Origin: an uncultured Pseudomonas sp.
GTDB taxonomy: Bacteria > Pseudomonadota > Gammaproteobacteria > Pseudomonadales > Pseudomonadaceae
Reading direction: 5' to 3'
Length of the DNA stretch: 64,000 bases
Assembly (NCBI RefSeq): GCF_913774235.1
Contig: NZ_CAJYDW010000005.1
Span: 1-64,000, forward strand
The position numbers were made by a program, and so were the translations under genes. Below are positions 1 to 8,511 of this stretch, in pieces. A model generated the notes under the pieces. That model searched no databases, was not told where the DNA came from, and saw only the letters and a program-made list of their open reading frames with translations. Position 1 is the first letter of the stretch. Each line of letters opens with the position of its first letter.

Positions 1-224
1 GTCCTAGCGAAGCATCGTTTGATACCTTGCGTGAGGCGATCTCGCAGAGGCCACCTCTCTAGTTCCCGTTCAGACCAGTGCTCGTTGCTTGAAACCAACC
101 CTGTCCAACATTTGGGGGTCATTTCACGAACGCGGAGGCCCTTTCGGGTAGGGCTCTTACCCTTAAAGCCCCCTTCCATTCCCTCCTTTGCTTCAGCCCA
201 TTTTGGCCCTTCCGGCGCGTCTGG
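1..224. other. Non-coding or unresolved left edge
   Basis: I see no convincing gene here. The only open frame on the plus strand is rich in Ser, Arg and Pro and has no recognisable domain or good ribosome site. The region lies downstream of the toxin gene that is read leftward. Confidence 0.4.
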
Positions 225-578
225 TTATTCCGGACTGGCCAGATGTTCCTTGGGCTCCATCACCTCGTGCAGCAGCCGGACGATCTCGATGACGTCTTCG
301 GCCGCGATCCGGTAAAACACTACATGGCGAGGCTGGCCGACGCGCTGGTCTGCCGGAATGCCCCTTTGGGTGTTAGCCAGGTGGAGACTGCGTAGGCCCT
401 CGTGCAGCTCATCACGGGCACGAGTGACCGGCGCGTAGGGCTCGGCTGCGATCAGACTGAAGCTGCTGACCAGCAGGCTCTGGTAGCGCTTGCGGGCTGC
501 TGGGCCGAACTGCTGAGCGGAGTACACCACGATGTCTGCAAGATCTCGGCGAGCCTCGGCGGAGATGCGGTACTTCAT
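225..578 (-). CDS. parE: ParE/RelE-family toxin
   Basis: This 117-residue protein has the ParE/RelE fold pattern: an N-terminal helix pair (ISAEARRDLADI), then beta strands ending in HVVFYRIAAEDVIEIVRLLHEVMEP, the typical C-terminal core. ParE toxins poison DNA gyrase, whereas RelE relatives cleave mRNA; the sequence alone favours ParE because its partner looks like ParD. The start codon lies 4 nt after the stop of the upstream antitoxin gene, so the two are translated together. It probably stabilises the ICE by post-segregational killing. Confidence 0.85.
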   Translation of the reverse strand: MKYRISAEARRDLADIVVYSAQQFGPAARKRYQSLLVSSFSLIAAEPYAPVTRARDELHEGLRSLHLANTQRGIPADQRVGQPRHVVFYRIAAEDVIEIVRLLHEVMEPKEHLASPE

Positions 579-582
579 GGGC

Positions 583-864
583 TCAGTGGCCTATCCGGCT
601 GTCTTCAAGTCCTAGGCCTTCCAGGTACTGCTCCAGGTCGTCGGCGGGCACCTCGTCGAACGTTCCCTGCTCCAGCTGCTGGATGGCTGAGCCCGTAGCG
701 TTGCGCAGTGCCTCGATCTTGGCGGAGACCATGGCCTCTTGCTGGATCAGCAGGCGGACCCCATTGCGTATCACCTCGCTGGCATTCTGGTAGCGACCGC
801 TCTCCACCAGGCGATCGATCTCGTTGGAAAGCGGGTCGGGGATGAGGATGTTGCGGGTGGGCAT
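583..864 (-). CDS. parD: ParD-like ribbon-helix-helix antitoxin
   Basis: I chose the start at 864, giving 93 residues, because a GGAG site lies just upstream and the protein then opens with a ribbon-helix-helix type sequence (MPTRNILIPDPLSNEIDRLV). It continues with GRYQNASEVIRNGVRLL, the hallmark of ParD/CopG antitoxins. The acidic C-terminus (EVPADDLEQYLEGLGLED) should wrap the toxin. ParD binds its own promoter as a dimer and represses the operon. A longer frame reaching to 996 exists but its extra residues look like untranslated promoter DNA. Confidence 0.85.
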   Translation of the reverse strand: MPTRNILIPDPLSNEIDRLVESGRYQNASEVIRNGVRLLIQQEAMVSAKIEALRNATGSAIQQLEQGTFDEVPADDLEQYLEGLGLEDSRIGH

Positions 865-990
865 GGCTGCTCCAGGAAGGATGAACGGGATGCATGGCAG
901 TTTATGCCATGGCACTTGCGGCGTCACCGGTTGGGGCGTATAAGTGATGGCATTACGCAATCCCTTTACATTACTTTGGGGCTCGCCATC

Positions 991-1344
991 ATGCATAAGC
1001 GCGAACGCACTGCTTTGAAAGTAGGCCGCTGCATGGCTTCCCCTTTTCGAGTTGAAGCCCTCTTTTGGCGCAGGTTTGAGCGTGACTCAAGGTCTAGCTC
1101 GTTGGTCCAAGTCATCAAGTGGTCGATGCGTGCCGTAGCTATCGTCCTCTGTGCTTACTACTTACTACCGCTGTTTCTGGGAGCTCTTGTAGCCATCGCT
1201 GCAATGTTTGTGATGGGGAGCTTTCGAGGATCTAGCTCTCAGCCACTATCCTCGGAGAATGAGCATCGGTTTTTCGAAGAAGAGGGTGTGAGAGACGGCC
1301 TATTTGGGCACGGTCATTACGATAAAGACGGGAATAGATGGTAG
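991..1344 (+). CDS. DUF3742-like ICE protein
   Basis: This 117-residue protein has a basic N-terminus, one hydrophobic stretch near residues 48-72 (VAIVLCAYYLLPLFLGALVAIAAMFV) and a C-terminus reading GLFGHGHYDKDGNRW. That tail resembles the end of DUF3742 proteins, which in ICEs of this family sit beside traG and face the opposite way, exactly as here. The gene converges on the TraG-like gene, and a short GC hairpin (1344-1359) separates the two stops. The function of the family is unknown; a membrane-associated role in mating is an inference. The start is uncertain: an ATG 14 codons downstream is also possible. Confidence 0.6.
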   Translation: MHKRERTALKVGRCMASPFRVEALFWRRFERDSRSSSLVQVIKWSMRAVAIVLCAYYLLPLFLGALVAIAAMFVMGSFRGSSSQPLSSENEHRFFEEEGVRDGLFGHGHYDKDGNRW

Positions 1345-1371
1345 GGCCTAAATTGGCCCCACCAGTTACCT

Positions 1372-2958
1372 CTAATCTTGACTTGATGACCTGGCAATAC
1401 CCTTCGTTGCAGCAGCTGTTACTGCCCCTCCAGCTTGCCGGCCAATGTGTCCACTTTCCCCCTTGGCAGCCTGTGCTCCAGTTGCGAGAGCGCTTGCCAA
1501 GCTTCCTGCTTGAAAGCCAGCCCAAGTCATGGCGGTCAACCAAAACGCCGGCAGGATCAAGAACATAGCTCCCATGACGTAGTTCAGTAGCATGTCACCT
1601 TGCATGTTGCTCAACCCGATGATGGGATCGAAGTTCGCGTGTGGTGCGGTGTTGTTCACTTTGTAGATCCCGGTGCCATACAGCGCATCCATGATGGTGC
1701 TATCCACCCACCTCGCCAGTTGCAACCAGAAGTCCACGAATATCAGCGCGAACTGGGCGAAGGTGAGTGTCATCGCCACCTTGAGATCGTAGGTGCCCAG
1801 CACCAGCACGAAAGGGATACAAATGATGAGGGCCATCTTGATAAAGGCCATCACCATGGGCGCCGCCTGTCGCACACTGTCCATCGCAGGGAAGTAGGCC
1901 AGTGAGCCTACGGCCTGCCCAAGGCCTGCCGTGAGACGGGCTGCGTCGTTATACAGCGAGCTGCCTACCTGACCGCCATAGTCCCCGTAGACCTGGCCCT
2001 GGGTCAGGACATGCTTCTTTGGCGAGACGAGATCCCGGATCACTGAGTCATCCACCTCGTCCTGCGACATGAAGCTTGCCCACTGTGCCAGCTTGGTCAG
2101 GGTGTCTGGTTGAACCTGTGCCAGCAGACGTGCACGTAGTCCTATGGTGCCATCCGACCACCACTGGGAGCAGGTCGGGTAGCCTCCACCACCCGTGGTC
2201 TGTGCCAGGCCCGCATCGCGGGTGCTGTCATAGGGCCAGGCCTTACGCGGGGTATGGGAGCGAAAGCCCGAGAAGCCGTCGCTGTAGTAGCCGGCGGTGT
2301 TTAGGAAATACTTCGAGCCGATCCAACTGATGTCCTGGTACTGCTTGTCCGTCAGTGTGGGCTGGGTCATGAATAGCTTGGCCCGAGCGCGGCCGTAGCA
2401 GTCGTTGGTGAAGTCGGCAACCTCCTGGGCGAGCAGCGGGTTGTCAATTCGCTCGGCGTTCACCTCCATGCGCAACTGCTGCAAGTCCTGGCCGCACGGG
2501 ATACTGGCCACTGCCGACGCGGTGGCACCCTTGGACAGCGCGTGGACTACCGCCCACCAGATCGGAATCTGGGCACTCTTGCCGTTCAGGGTGCTGAAAG
2601 ATGTTCCCCACCCGGTCGCTTCGGGCTTGGGCACGCTGACCTGGCATTGTTCGGAGCGGGTCCGGTCGTACTGGAGGGTCGAAAAGCTTACGCTGGAAGC
2701 CGGTACCGGCATCAATCCGAGCATGATGACTAAGATGGCCACGAAGAACCGGTTTTCGATGCGGGCTAGGCTGAGGACGCCCTTGTTGCCCTCGTCCTGA
2801 CCCTCGCCGCGGGCACGGAGCCATTCTTGGATGACGATAGCGGCGAAGGGAGCGGCGAACACGCCGGTCCCGCCGATCATCTCCCAGATGCCGTTGTTGA
2901 TGATCCAGCCGACTAGGGTTAGGTAGTACTCCAAGTAGTCGTTGGTGTAGAGCTCCAT
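1372..2958 (-). CDS. traG: TraG N-terminal-domain mating protein
   Basis: This 528-residue inner-membrane protein matches the TraG-N family of mating-pair formation and stabilisation proteins in F-like and ICE-type transfer systems. Hydrophobic segments are seen near residues 30-50, 67-90, 370-415 and 455-490, with a large loop between the second and third that is presumably periplasmic. The N-terminus (MELYTNDYLEYYLTLVGW) is typical of ICE versions. It lacks the C-terminal entry-exclusion part of F TraG, as is usual in this family. It is the last gene of the minus-strand operon starting at 6111, and ends facing the DUF3742 gene. Confidence 0.88.
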   Translation of the reverse strand: MELYTNDYLEYYLTLVGWIINNGIWEMIGGTGVFAAPFAAIVIQEWLRARGEGQDEGNKGVLSLARIENRFFVAILVIMLGLMPVPASSVSFSTLQYDRTRSEQCQVSVPKPEATGWGTSFSTLNGKSAQIPIWWAVVHALSKGATASAVASIPCGQDLQQLRMEVNAERIDNPLLAQEVADFTNDCYGRARAKLFMTQPTLTDKQYQDISWIGSKYFLNTAGYYSDGFSGFRSHTPRKAWPYDSTRDAGLAQTTGGGGYPTCSQWWSDGTIGLRARLLAQVQPDTLTKLAQWASFMSQDEVDDSVIRDLVSPKKHVLTQGQVYGDYGGQVGSSLYNDAARLTAGLGQAVGSLAYFPAMDSVRQAAPMVMAFIKMALIICIPFVLVLGTYDLKVAMTLTFAQFALIFVDFWLQLARWVDSTIMDALYGTGIYKVNNTAPHANFDPIIGLSNMQGDMLLNYVMGAMFLILPAFWLTAMTWAGFQAGSLASALATGAQAAKGESGHIGRQAGGAVTAAATKGIARSSSQD

Positions 2959-2967
2959 GGCGATCTC

Positions 2968-3336
2968 CTACAGTAGGCCAGCGTTGCGCAGTTCGAACAG
3001 GACAATCACCAGTACGGCGAGCAGCTCGCAGCGGTAAATACGCCCTCGGTCATCGGCAGCCTTGAGCAGCCGCCGGCGGGGCTTACGCCAGAGCGCGACC
3101 AGGCCGGTGTAGAGGCAGAGGCGCCACACCAGGAAGCCTGCCTGATGCGCCCCAACCCATTGCCGGTAGTTCTGCAGGTCCCCGAATCCCCAGGCGGTGA
3201 CCAATACGAAACCCAGGGCCAGGCCGATGGCTAGCAGGAAGGGCCACAGCAGCGACCAGGTGCGGTGCAGCCCGCAACGGCCGAAGCCGGCTAGTGCGCG
3301 CAGCCGATTCCTCCAGAGAGACGTCGTCATGGTCAT
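2968..3336 (-). CDS. ICE transfer-region membrane protein
   Basis: This 122-residue protein has three likely membrane helices (about residues 25-48, 62-80 and 103-118) separated by a basic stretch (WRKPRRRLLKAADDRGR). Genes of this size and topology commonly sit between the PFL_4711-type gene and traG in this ICE family, but have no assigned role. Its start overlaps the stop of the upstream gene by 4 nt (ATGA), so translation is coupled. A part in the inner-membrane mating complex is inferred from position only. Confidence 0.65.
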   Translation of the reverse strand: MTMTTSLWRNRLRALAGFGRCGLHRTWSLLWPFLLAIGLALGFVLVTAWGFGDLQNYRQWVGAHQAGFLVWRLCLYTGLVALWRKPRRRLLKAADDRGRIYRCELLAVLVIVLFELRNAGLL

Positions 3337-4709
3337 TGCCCCTTGCTCGGGTTTTCGACCCGATCCAGCCGGTTCGGCAGGGGATCGCCCTGGAAGATGC
3401 CCTTGGAGGCGTCTTTCCGGATCGCGGCGCGCTGCAAGATGGTGGTCGGGGCGTTACCCGCCATCTCGCGGCGCAGGTCCAGCTCGGTCTTGAGGTTCTG
3501 GATCTCGGTCTGCAACTGGGCGGTGTCCTGGCCGACTTGCTTCTGCGCCACCTCGTTGGCTGCAACGTTGGGTTCCTGGCTCCCGGCGAAGATCACGCGC
3601 AGCAGAGCAAGCGCCTTCTCGATGATCTCGGCGAGAGAGACTTCAGAAGCCAGGCGCTTGGCCAGGACGTCCTGGTCCTGGTCGTTGCGCAGCGCTTCCA
3701 CCAGGCCGCGGGTGACCGGGATGGCGTTGCTGCCGGCGGCGGCCAGGTTCTCGTCGGTCAGCGGCTTGCGCTGGGCGAGCAGGTCGTTGATCAGCTTCAG
3801 CTTCGTGTCGTAGGTTTCCTGGATCAGTGGGGTCAGGCCGGCGCCGGCCTGGGTCACGGTTGTCTGGCAGTTGTCACAGGTCTGCTGCTGTTGCTCGCCC
3901 AGGACCCGGGTGGCGAAGGTCGCCGCTTCCTGGGGTGAAGACCAAGTGCTGCAGACGAGCCCGCCGTTGCAGCTACTAGCTGGGATGGAGCCAGTACTGG
4001 TCGGCGCCCTGCCGCTGAGCAGGTTGTAGCCAGCCTTGGTGACGTCGCTGACCACCTTGATCGGTTGCTGCCCGCTGCCACCGGCCTTGGTCCCGCCCAC
4101 CCAGGTCACGCCGTCGTTGCCACCCTTCTGCTCGACCTGGTGGATGGCGGCGACCGCATCGGTGGTGCTGGTAGCAGCGGACTTCATGGCTTCGCCTTCG
4201 GCCAGTTTGTTCCAGCCGACTTGGCCACCGGCCACATCGAGCATCTTGTCGGCGATCGCACGGCAGGTGCCCTTCGACCGGTCGAAGTCCAGGCGCGCCT
4301 GGCCGATGCCGTTGGTGATCAGGTTGTACAGGCCCGGGTTGGCCCGCTGTAGGATCAGACCGGGTAGGGAGCCTACGGCGGCGGTGGCGTTCTGCAGCAC
4401 CGAACTCATGATGGTCTGGAAGCCCTGGGTGGCGCCGTTGAGCTGGTTCTGCAGGGTGTTTGTCAGGCTCAGGTTTCCGCAGATGAGGTTGGCGTTCCAG
4501 CCCCCACCGATTTGGATGCTGTCCATGTTGCCGACGCTGCCCATCGACACCGCGCTGCCGCCGCCGATGCTGTAGAGCACGTCGTCGCCGATGACGCTGC
4601 CCTGGGACTGGATCCGGTAAGGCGTATCTGCCGCTTGGGCGTTGCTGATCGCCCAGGCCAGGCAGGTGCTGGCCAGCAGGGGGAGGGGGGTGAGGCGCTT
4701 GTGGTGCAT
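3333..4709 (-). CDS. ICE protein, PFL_4711 type (TraH-like)
   Basis: This 458-residue exported protein has a clear signal peptide (MHHKRLTPLPLLASTCLAWA, cleavage near NAQA-AD). The body contains IGGGSAVSMGS and a C-terminal coiled-coil-prone region (about residues 375-425, QKQVGQDTAQLQTEIQNLKT). It matches the integrating-conjugative-element family I know as TIGR03755, thought to be the counterpart of TraH in pilus assembly at the outer membrane. The start at 4709 is preferred over an upstream one because a GGGAG site precedes it. It is followed closely by a membrane-protein gene and traG. Confidence 0.85.
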   Translation of the reverse strand: MHHKRLTPLPLLASTCLAWAISNAQAADTPYRIQSQGSVIGDDVLYSIGGGSAVSMGSVGNMDSIQIGGGWNANLICGNLSLTNTLQNQLNGATQGFQTIMSSVLQNATAAVGSLPGLILQRANPGLYNLITNGIGQARLDFDRSKGTCRAIADKMLDVAGGQVGWNKLAEGEAMKSAATSTTDAVAAIHQVEQKGGNDGVTWVGGTKAGGSGQQPIKVVSDVTKAGYNLLSGRAPTSTGSIPASSCNGGLVCSTWSSPQEAATFATRVLGEQQQQTCDNCQTTVTQAGAGLTPLIQETYDTKLKLINDLLAQRKPLTDENLAAAGSNAIPVTRGLVEALRNDQDQDVLAKRLASEVSLAEIIEKALALLRVIFAGSQEPNVAANEVAQKQVGQDTAQLQTEIQNLKTELDLRREMAGNAPTTILQRAAIRKDASKGIFQGDPLPNRLDRVENPSKGQ

Positions 4710-4726
4710 GATCGACAGCTCCCTGA

Positions 4727-5671
4727 TCATTGAAAGTCGGTGCTGCCGAGAAAGACCTGGCCTTCTCGTTTGCAGCAGCTATAGGGGCGCCAGAGCGCCC
4801 AAGCGTAGGCGCCCTGGATGTCCTGGACGTGCGGACCGGCATTGGGGAAGACGGCGCAGCTCTGGCTCAGCGTGGGAGTGAGCTCTTGCCACTTACCGGT
4901 ACTGGCGTCTCCCTCGAGCAACTCGCCGGCGGGCCAGTAGCCGTCCTCGGCCTTGGCGAGCAGCGACTGGTAGACGTGGATCTGGCCAGAGCGGGTGACC
5001 ACGTCGCCAGCGCGCTGGGCCATCACCGCGGCGGCCTTGTAGTCATCGGGCTGATGCAGGAAGCCGCTGCGCGGATAGACGTTGCCCCAGAGGTCACCGG
5101 ACAGGGTGCCGCCGACCTCGCGACGCCCCGGGATCAGGGCCTCGGGATAGACCGTCTCGGGAATGCCGTAGCGCCAGGCCAAGTAGTCGTAGTTGCTTAG
5201 CAGATAGGGCATATAGGCCGTGCCGGCGCCCTTGCAGGTGTAGCCGGAGCCGCTGGCGAACTGACTGAAGACGTAGCCGCCCGGGTGGCCGATGACATCG
5301 ACGTTTTTGAAGCGAGCGCTGATCGTGGTGTTGGCCTGGATGGGACTGTCGCCCGGGTCGTTGCCGCCGGCGGCAACACTGCTGACAGGGCTGAAGGAGG
5401 CCATCTCCGTCCAGGGGTTCTCCCCCGTGTTGGCGTAGCTCGACACTACCGCGTCGGGCACGTAGTGCCGGACCTTGACTGAGGTCTTCACCTTGCAGCC
5501 GTATGGCGTACAGAACAGCCAGTAGCAGATGCCGACCACCTTGTACTCCAGGCAGTCTGGCGAGAGGGAGGACGACACGATGGCTGCGGTGGTAACCGCG
5601 GCCGTGGCCTGCAGGCTGGTGGCGAATGGGACGGCCATGGCCAGGCGGCGGAGCGAGCGAAGGCGCTTCAT
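4727..5671 (-). CDS. ICE protein, PFL_4710 type (TraU-like)
   Basis: This 314-residue protein has an N-terminal export signal (basic start, then hydrophobic residues 10-35) and many cysteines (CLEYKVVGICYWLFCTPYGC near residues 40-59, further Cys near the C-terminus CAVFPN and SCCKREG), suggesting disulfides in the periplasm. It fits the TIGR03756 family, functionally comparable to TraU, which is needed for DNA transfer rather than for the pilus itself. It lies between the PFL_4709-type and PFL_4711-type genes, the normal order. Its start overlaps the previous gene's stop by 4 nt. Confidence 0.85.
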   Translation of the reverse strand: MKRLRSLRRLAMAVPFATSLQATAAVTTAAIVSSSLSPDCLEYKVVGICYWLFCTPYGCKVKTSVKVRHYVPDAVVSSYANTGENPWTEMASFSPVSSVAAGGNDPGDSPIQANTTISARFKNVDVIGHPGGYVFSQFASGSGYTCKGAGTAYMPYLLSNYDYLAWRYGIPETVYPEALIPGRREVGGTLSGDLWGNVYPRSGFLHQPDDYKAAAVMAQRAGDVVTRSGQIHVYQSLLAKAEDGYWPAGELLEGDASTGKWQELTPTLSQSCAVFPNAGPHVQDIQGAYAWALWRPYSCCKREGQVFLGSTDFQ

Positions 5672-6111
5672 CGTCCGCTGCTCCGGTAGCGCGCGATGCT
5701 GGCCACCGCCGCCGCCACATCAGGTTGCCCGTAGACCACATAACGGCGGTCTACCACCACGGCTGGTACCTTGGTGACGCCCAGGCTCCAGGCGTCGGCG
5801 ACGTCCTGGTGCGCCTTGACCAGATCCCGGCCCAGCTGCTGCGCCGAGGCTGAACGTAGGCGTTGTTGCATCAGGGCGGCGGCCTGATGAGGATCCACCG
5901 GCAGGCCTGCAGATAGGTCCTGCTCGATTCGCTCCGGGGCATCCAGCAGCACGACACGGGCACCGGCCAGGTTGTTCAGCGGGTGAGCGTGGTCGGAGAT
6001 GGCGACGACATCGGCATGAGCCAGCGGCAGGTAGCCGACGATAACGGCCAACAGCAGGCAGACCCTGTGGATGGGTCGATTGGTGGGCGAGGGAAAGGGC
6101 GTAGCGGGCAT
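5668..6111 (-). CDS. ICE protein, PFL_4709 type
   Basis: This 147-residue exported protein has a signal peptide ending near LAHA-DV. The mature part includes RVVLLDAPERIEQDLSAGLP and AWSLGVTKVPAVVVDRRYVVYGQPDV. The last stretch, a Val-Pro-Ala-Val strand followed by VVYG, resembles a thioredoxin-fold cis-Pro region, as in TrbC-like proteins of F-type systems. It matches the family known as TIGR03757. It is the first gene of its operon, 55 nt downstream of a conserved promoter-like element. Confidence 0.85.
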   Translation of the reverse strand: MPATPFPSPTNRPIHRVCLLLAVIVGYLPLAHADVVAISDHAHPLNNLAGARVVLLDAPERIEQDLSAGLPVDPHQAAALMQQRLRSASAQQLGRDLVKAHQDVADAWSLGVTKVPAVVVDRRYVVYGQPDVAAAVASIARYRSSGR

Positions 6112-6166
6112 GATCCAGTACCAGGCGGAGATGGGCTGGTACAGGAAACGCGATCAGGCGGGTTGG

Positions 6167-6201
6167 GTCAGCGGGAAACCATATTCTGGTCCTGGGAGGT
6201 T
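6167..6201 (-). promoter_or_regulatory. Conserved bipartite transfer-promoter element, copy 1
   Basis: On the plus strand this site reads GTCAGCGGGAAACC, then 15 nt, then GAGGTT. The same two blocks with the same 15-nt spacing recur at 16769, 23727 and 33401. Here the site ends 55 nt before the start codon of the PFL_4709-type gene, the first gene of a transfer operon. It is likely a binding site for the activator of the transfer programme or the promoter itself. ICEclc uses BisDC for such switching, but I cannot confirm that this is its site. Confidence 0.65.
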
Positions 6202-6342
6202 AGCGTTTGACTGGTATCAGTTACGGTAGCTGCTCCCTGTGCGGGAGCAGAGGATGACCAGTAGGATCGACTGGTCAAGATCATCAGTGCTTAGCGTCGA
6301 TTGTGAAAGGGTGTCCGATAACTAGGCTGGGCCTCTAGACTT

Positions 6343-6516
6343 TTAGAATTCACCACGAGCTTTAGCTGCGGCAAAGTCTTCAAAAACTTTAGCAATCAAC
6401 GCCTCTCCGGCCGCTACGGAGGATACAGCTCTAGCTACTACCACTTCGTTGTTATGCAGGACGACGGCGAGATAAGGAAGGCCTGCACCCGGCGGATCGT
6501 AAACAACACCTTTCAT
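6343..6516 (-). CDS. Small conserved-looking ICE protein
   Basis: This 57-residue protein (MKGVVYDPPGAGLPYLAVVLH...) starts at 6516, where a GGAGG site lies 7 nt upstream; a start 9 codons earlier lacks one. It is compact, with alternating strands followed by an Ala-rich helix (AAGEALIAKVFEDFAAAKARG). I do not recognise the family. It lies between the transposed-looking gene at 6.7 kb and the transfer promoter at 6.2 kb, on the same strand as the transfer genes. Confidence 0.5.
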   Translation of the reverse strand: MKGVVYDPPGAGLPYLAVVLHNNEVVVARAVSSVAAGEALIAKVFEDFAAAKARGEF

Positions 6517-6724
6517 GTCCGTACCTCCATCAAAAAAATACAATGTAATCGACTGAGGTGTCAGGAGGAAGAAAAATCCGATGAGCGTAGAGGTATCTCG
6601 CCTACGGGTTGAGTAGTGTCATAAAATTCGCGCGTGGCGGGTAGCCGGGCTGTGTGTTTTAGCTATTTAGCGAAACCGTGGTCTCACCTTTGCTAAGCAC
6701 TAAATCAATTGGAAGGCTATGCTA

Positions 6725-7522
6725 ATGTCGAAGCTAATTCTTGAATTTTTAAAAGATAAATTTGAGCGTAAATTATTTTTCTGGTCGGCAGTCGCTTTCG
6801 TCTGCCTGTGCGCCGTGAAAATTAAATTCCGCCCTTCTGGCTTCATGCAGGAAGCGTGGCCTGGTGTGGTCATCTTTTTTCAATCTCAGGCGTTCGAGGA
6901 TGTCGTCGGTGATCTGCTTACTAGCTTAATAGCTGCCTATTTTTTCTATATAGTGATTGAGGTTTTTCCTCGAATGAAAAGAGAGCAGCAGAACGTTGAG
7001 GTTCTTAATCGTTTAGTCGGCTCTATTGTGGACTCTTATTCGAAATCCCATTTTTTTGGCCATACCATGGCCATCACAGAGGTGGATCTCAATCTGCTTT
7101 CTATAGATCGCATAGACGGCTTAATAACCGAGGTAAAAAAAGAGCCTAACTTTGTGAAGCTCAAATGTGCTCTATTTACAGCTCATTCCAGATATTCTGA
7201 TTTTTCTGCAACTCTTAATATCGCTTCTTCGCTCGGATCTAAACGGGCGATGCAATGGTTGGTTATTACTGACAAAGTAAGGCTGCTTGTGGAAAACTAT
7301 GAGGAAGACCCTGAAAGTGACGATTACGGACCCCAGCATGTCTACGGTAGCGGTCGTTCCGAAATAGATGAGAATGCAGTTGATTTTTTGTGCTATGAAT
7401 CGGATCTTAGGGTTTATTTGTCAAGTCTTCAGTATTGTGTGTTGGAATACCTTGAGCAGGTTAGGGACTGGATCAGTCCAACTCAAACTCATTCCCCCTC
7501 GAGAGCTCCTGTCAATATTTAG
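6725..7522 (+). CDS. Unknown membrane-anchored protein, AT-rich cargo
   Basis: This 265-residue protein has two hydrophobic segments (about residues 18-36, FFWSAVAFVCLCAVKI, and 65-83, LLTSLIAAYFFYIVIEVFP) and then a soluble C-terminal domain of about 175 residues with no motif I recognise. The start at 6725 is preferred because GGAAGG lies 8 nt upstream; an ATG two codons earlier is too close to it. Its AT-rich codon use and its plus orientation inside a GC-rich minus-strand block point to recent acquisition. A defence role is possible for such orphan cargo but nothing in the sequence proves it. Confidence 0.65.
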   Translation: MSKLILEFLKDKFERKLFFWSAVAFVCLCAVKIKFRPSGFMQEAWPGVVIFFQSQAFEDVVGDLLTSLIAAYFFYIVIEVFPRMKREQQNVEVLNRLVGSIVDSYSKSHFFGHTMAITEVDLNLLSIDRIDGLITEVKKEPNFVKLKCALFTAHSRYSDFSATLNIASSLGSKRAMQWLVITDKVRLLVENYEEDPESDDYGPQHVYGSGRSEIDENAVDFLCYESDLRVYLSSLQYCVLEYLEQVRDWISPTQTHSPSRAPVNI

Positions 7523-7664
7523 ATGCAGATTTGGTTAATGGGGTGATTGATGTCGGGATACAAACGACTTATTGTTCGTTGACAAGTATCATTACATGCA
7601 GTGATAGAAAGAGCGATTGTTACAATGTCACTGGTATTGCATCTATCCCAAGATAGGTACTTTG

Positions 7665-7841
7665 TCAGGATCGTTTCTCAGGAATGTTTGCTGATACGTT
7701 ACGTCGGCGCTGAAGGTCGCGCCGTAGCATCTCAACATCTATCAACCGCAGCAGGTATGTGAGGCGGCTATAGAGCCGCCTTAACGCTCGATCAGAAAGA
7801 CCGGCCAGCCAAGCTGGAATGTCATCGGCCGGATTGCGCAT
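7665..7841 (-). CDS. Small basic ICE protein
   Basis: This predicted 58-residue protein (MRNPADDIPAWLAGLSDRALRRLYSR...) is mostly helical and rich in Arg, and its start overlaps the end of the upstream thioredoxin-like gene by 20 nt. It lies at the end of the long transfer operon. The short amphipathic helices with Leu and Arg repeats suggest a nucleic-acid or protein-binding role, but I recognise no family. The start is chosen for the AAGGAC-type site just upstream. Confidence 0.45.
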   Translation of the reverse strand: MRNPADDIPAWLAGLSDRALRRLYSRLTYLLRLIDVEMLRRDLQRRRNVSANIPEKRS

Positions 7842-8511
7842 CCACTCGTCCTTGAGCCGCAAGCCAGTCCATAGCGGAGAGCATGCCAGCTTCGTCCAGC
7901 AGGGCCGCAAGCCCTATGCTCCGCCCTGAACGGTTGTCCCTCAGCTCGTAGGTCGGGGTGGCATCGATCTGCTTGCGGGCCGCAGCTGCGGCCTGATCGG
8001 CGACCACCTGGCGTACCTTCTCGTTTCGGTGGGCGCACTCCTGCAGATGCTCCAGTGACATACGCGGGGGTAAGCCCAACTGATCGAGCGGTACCGCCAG
8101 ACCCGCACCGTTCCCGCGGCTGTGCCGATAGACCGCCTCCAAAGCCTGCCAGAACATCGCATTGCCGCCCAGCCAACCCGCACAGGTCACCAGGCGGGCC
8201 TCGTACTGGGCCGCCTCACCGTGCATGGGTAGCGGCAGGTGCTGCCACTGCCAGTTCAACTGGTCATGCCGATCAACGAGCTGCTTTACCTTCGGATAGG
8301 CATCCTTGCAGTAGGGGCATTCAAGATCGGCATACTCGACTAGCGTGAAGCGCGCCTCGGGATTGCCGTAGATGAACGTCGGTGTCGCTGGCTCCGCGGC
8401 TGGCTGCATTGCAGCAAGCAATTCCAAGCCGTGCCAGAAGACATACAGCATGCAGGGGATGGCTACCCACAACCCCAAAGCCTGCCTGCGGGTGAGGCCG
8501 TTGAAGTTCAT
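7822..8511 (-). CDS. Thioredoxin-fold disulfide protein (DsbA/DsbG-like)
   Basis: This 229-residue protein has an N-terminal membrane anchor or signal (residues 10-35) and the active-site motif ECPYC near residue 65 in the context LVEYADLECPYCKDAYPKV, typical of DsbA/DsbC-type oxidoreductases. A cis-proline region (QIDATPTYEL) follows near residue 188. Such proteins form or shuffle disulfides in the periplasm, and several transfer proteins encoded nearby are cysteine-rich. It overlaps the genes on both sides by a few bases, so it belongs to the transfer operon. Confidence 0.85.
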   Translation of the reverse strand: MNFNGLTRRQALGLWVAIPCMLYVFWHGLELLAAMQPAAEPATPTFIYGNPEARFTLVEYADLECPYCKDAYPKVKQLVDRHDQLNWQWQHLPLPMHGEAAQYEARLVTCAGWLGGNAMFWQALEAVYRHSRGNGAGLAVPLDQLGLPPRMSLEHLQECAHRNEKVRQVVADQAAAAARKQIDATPTYELRDNRSGRSIGLAALLDEAGMLSAMDWLAAQGRVDAQSGR

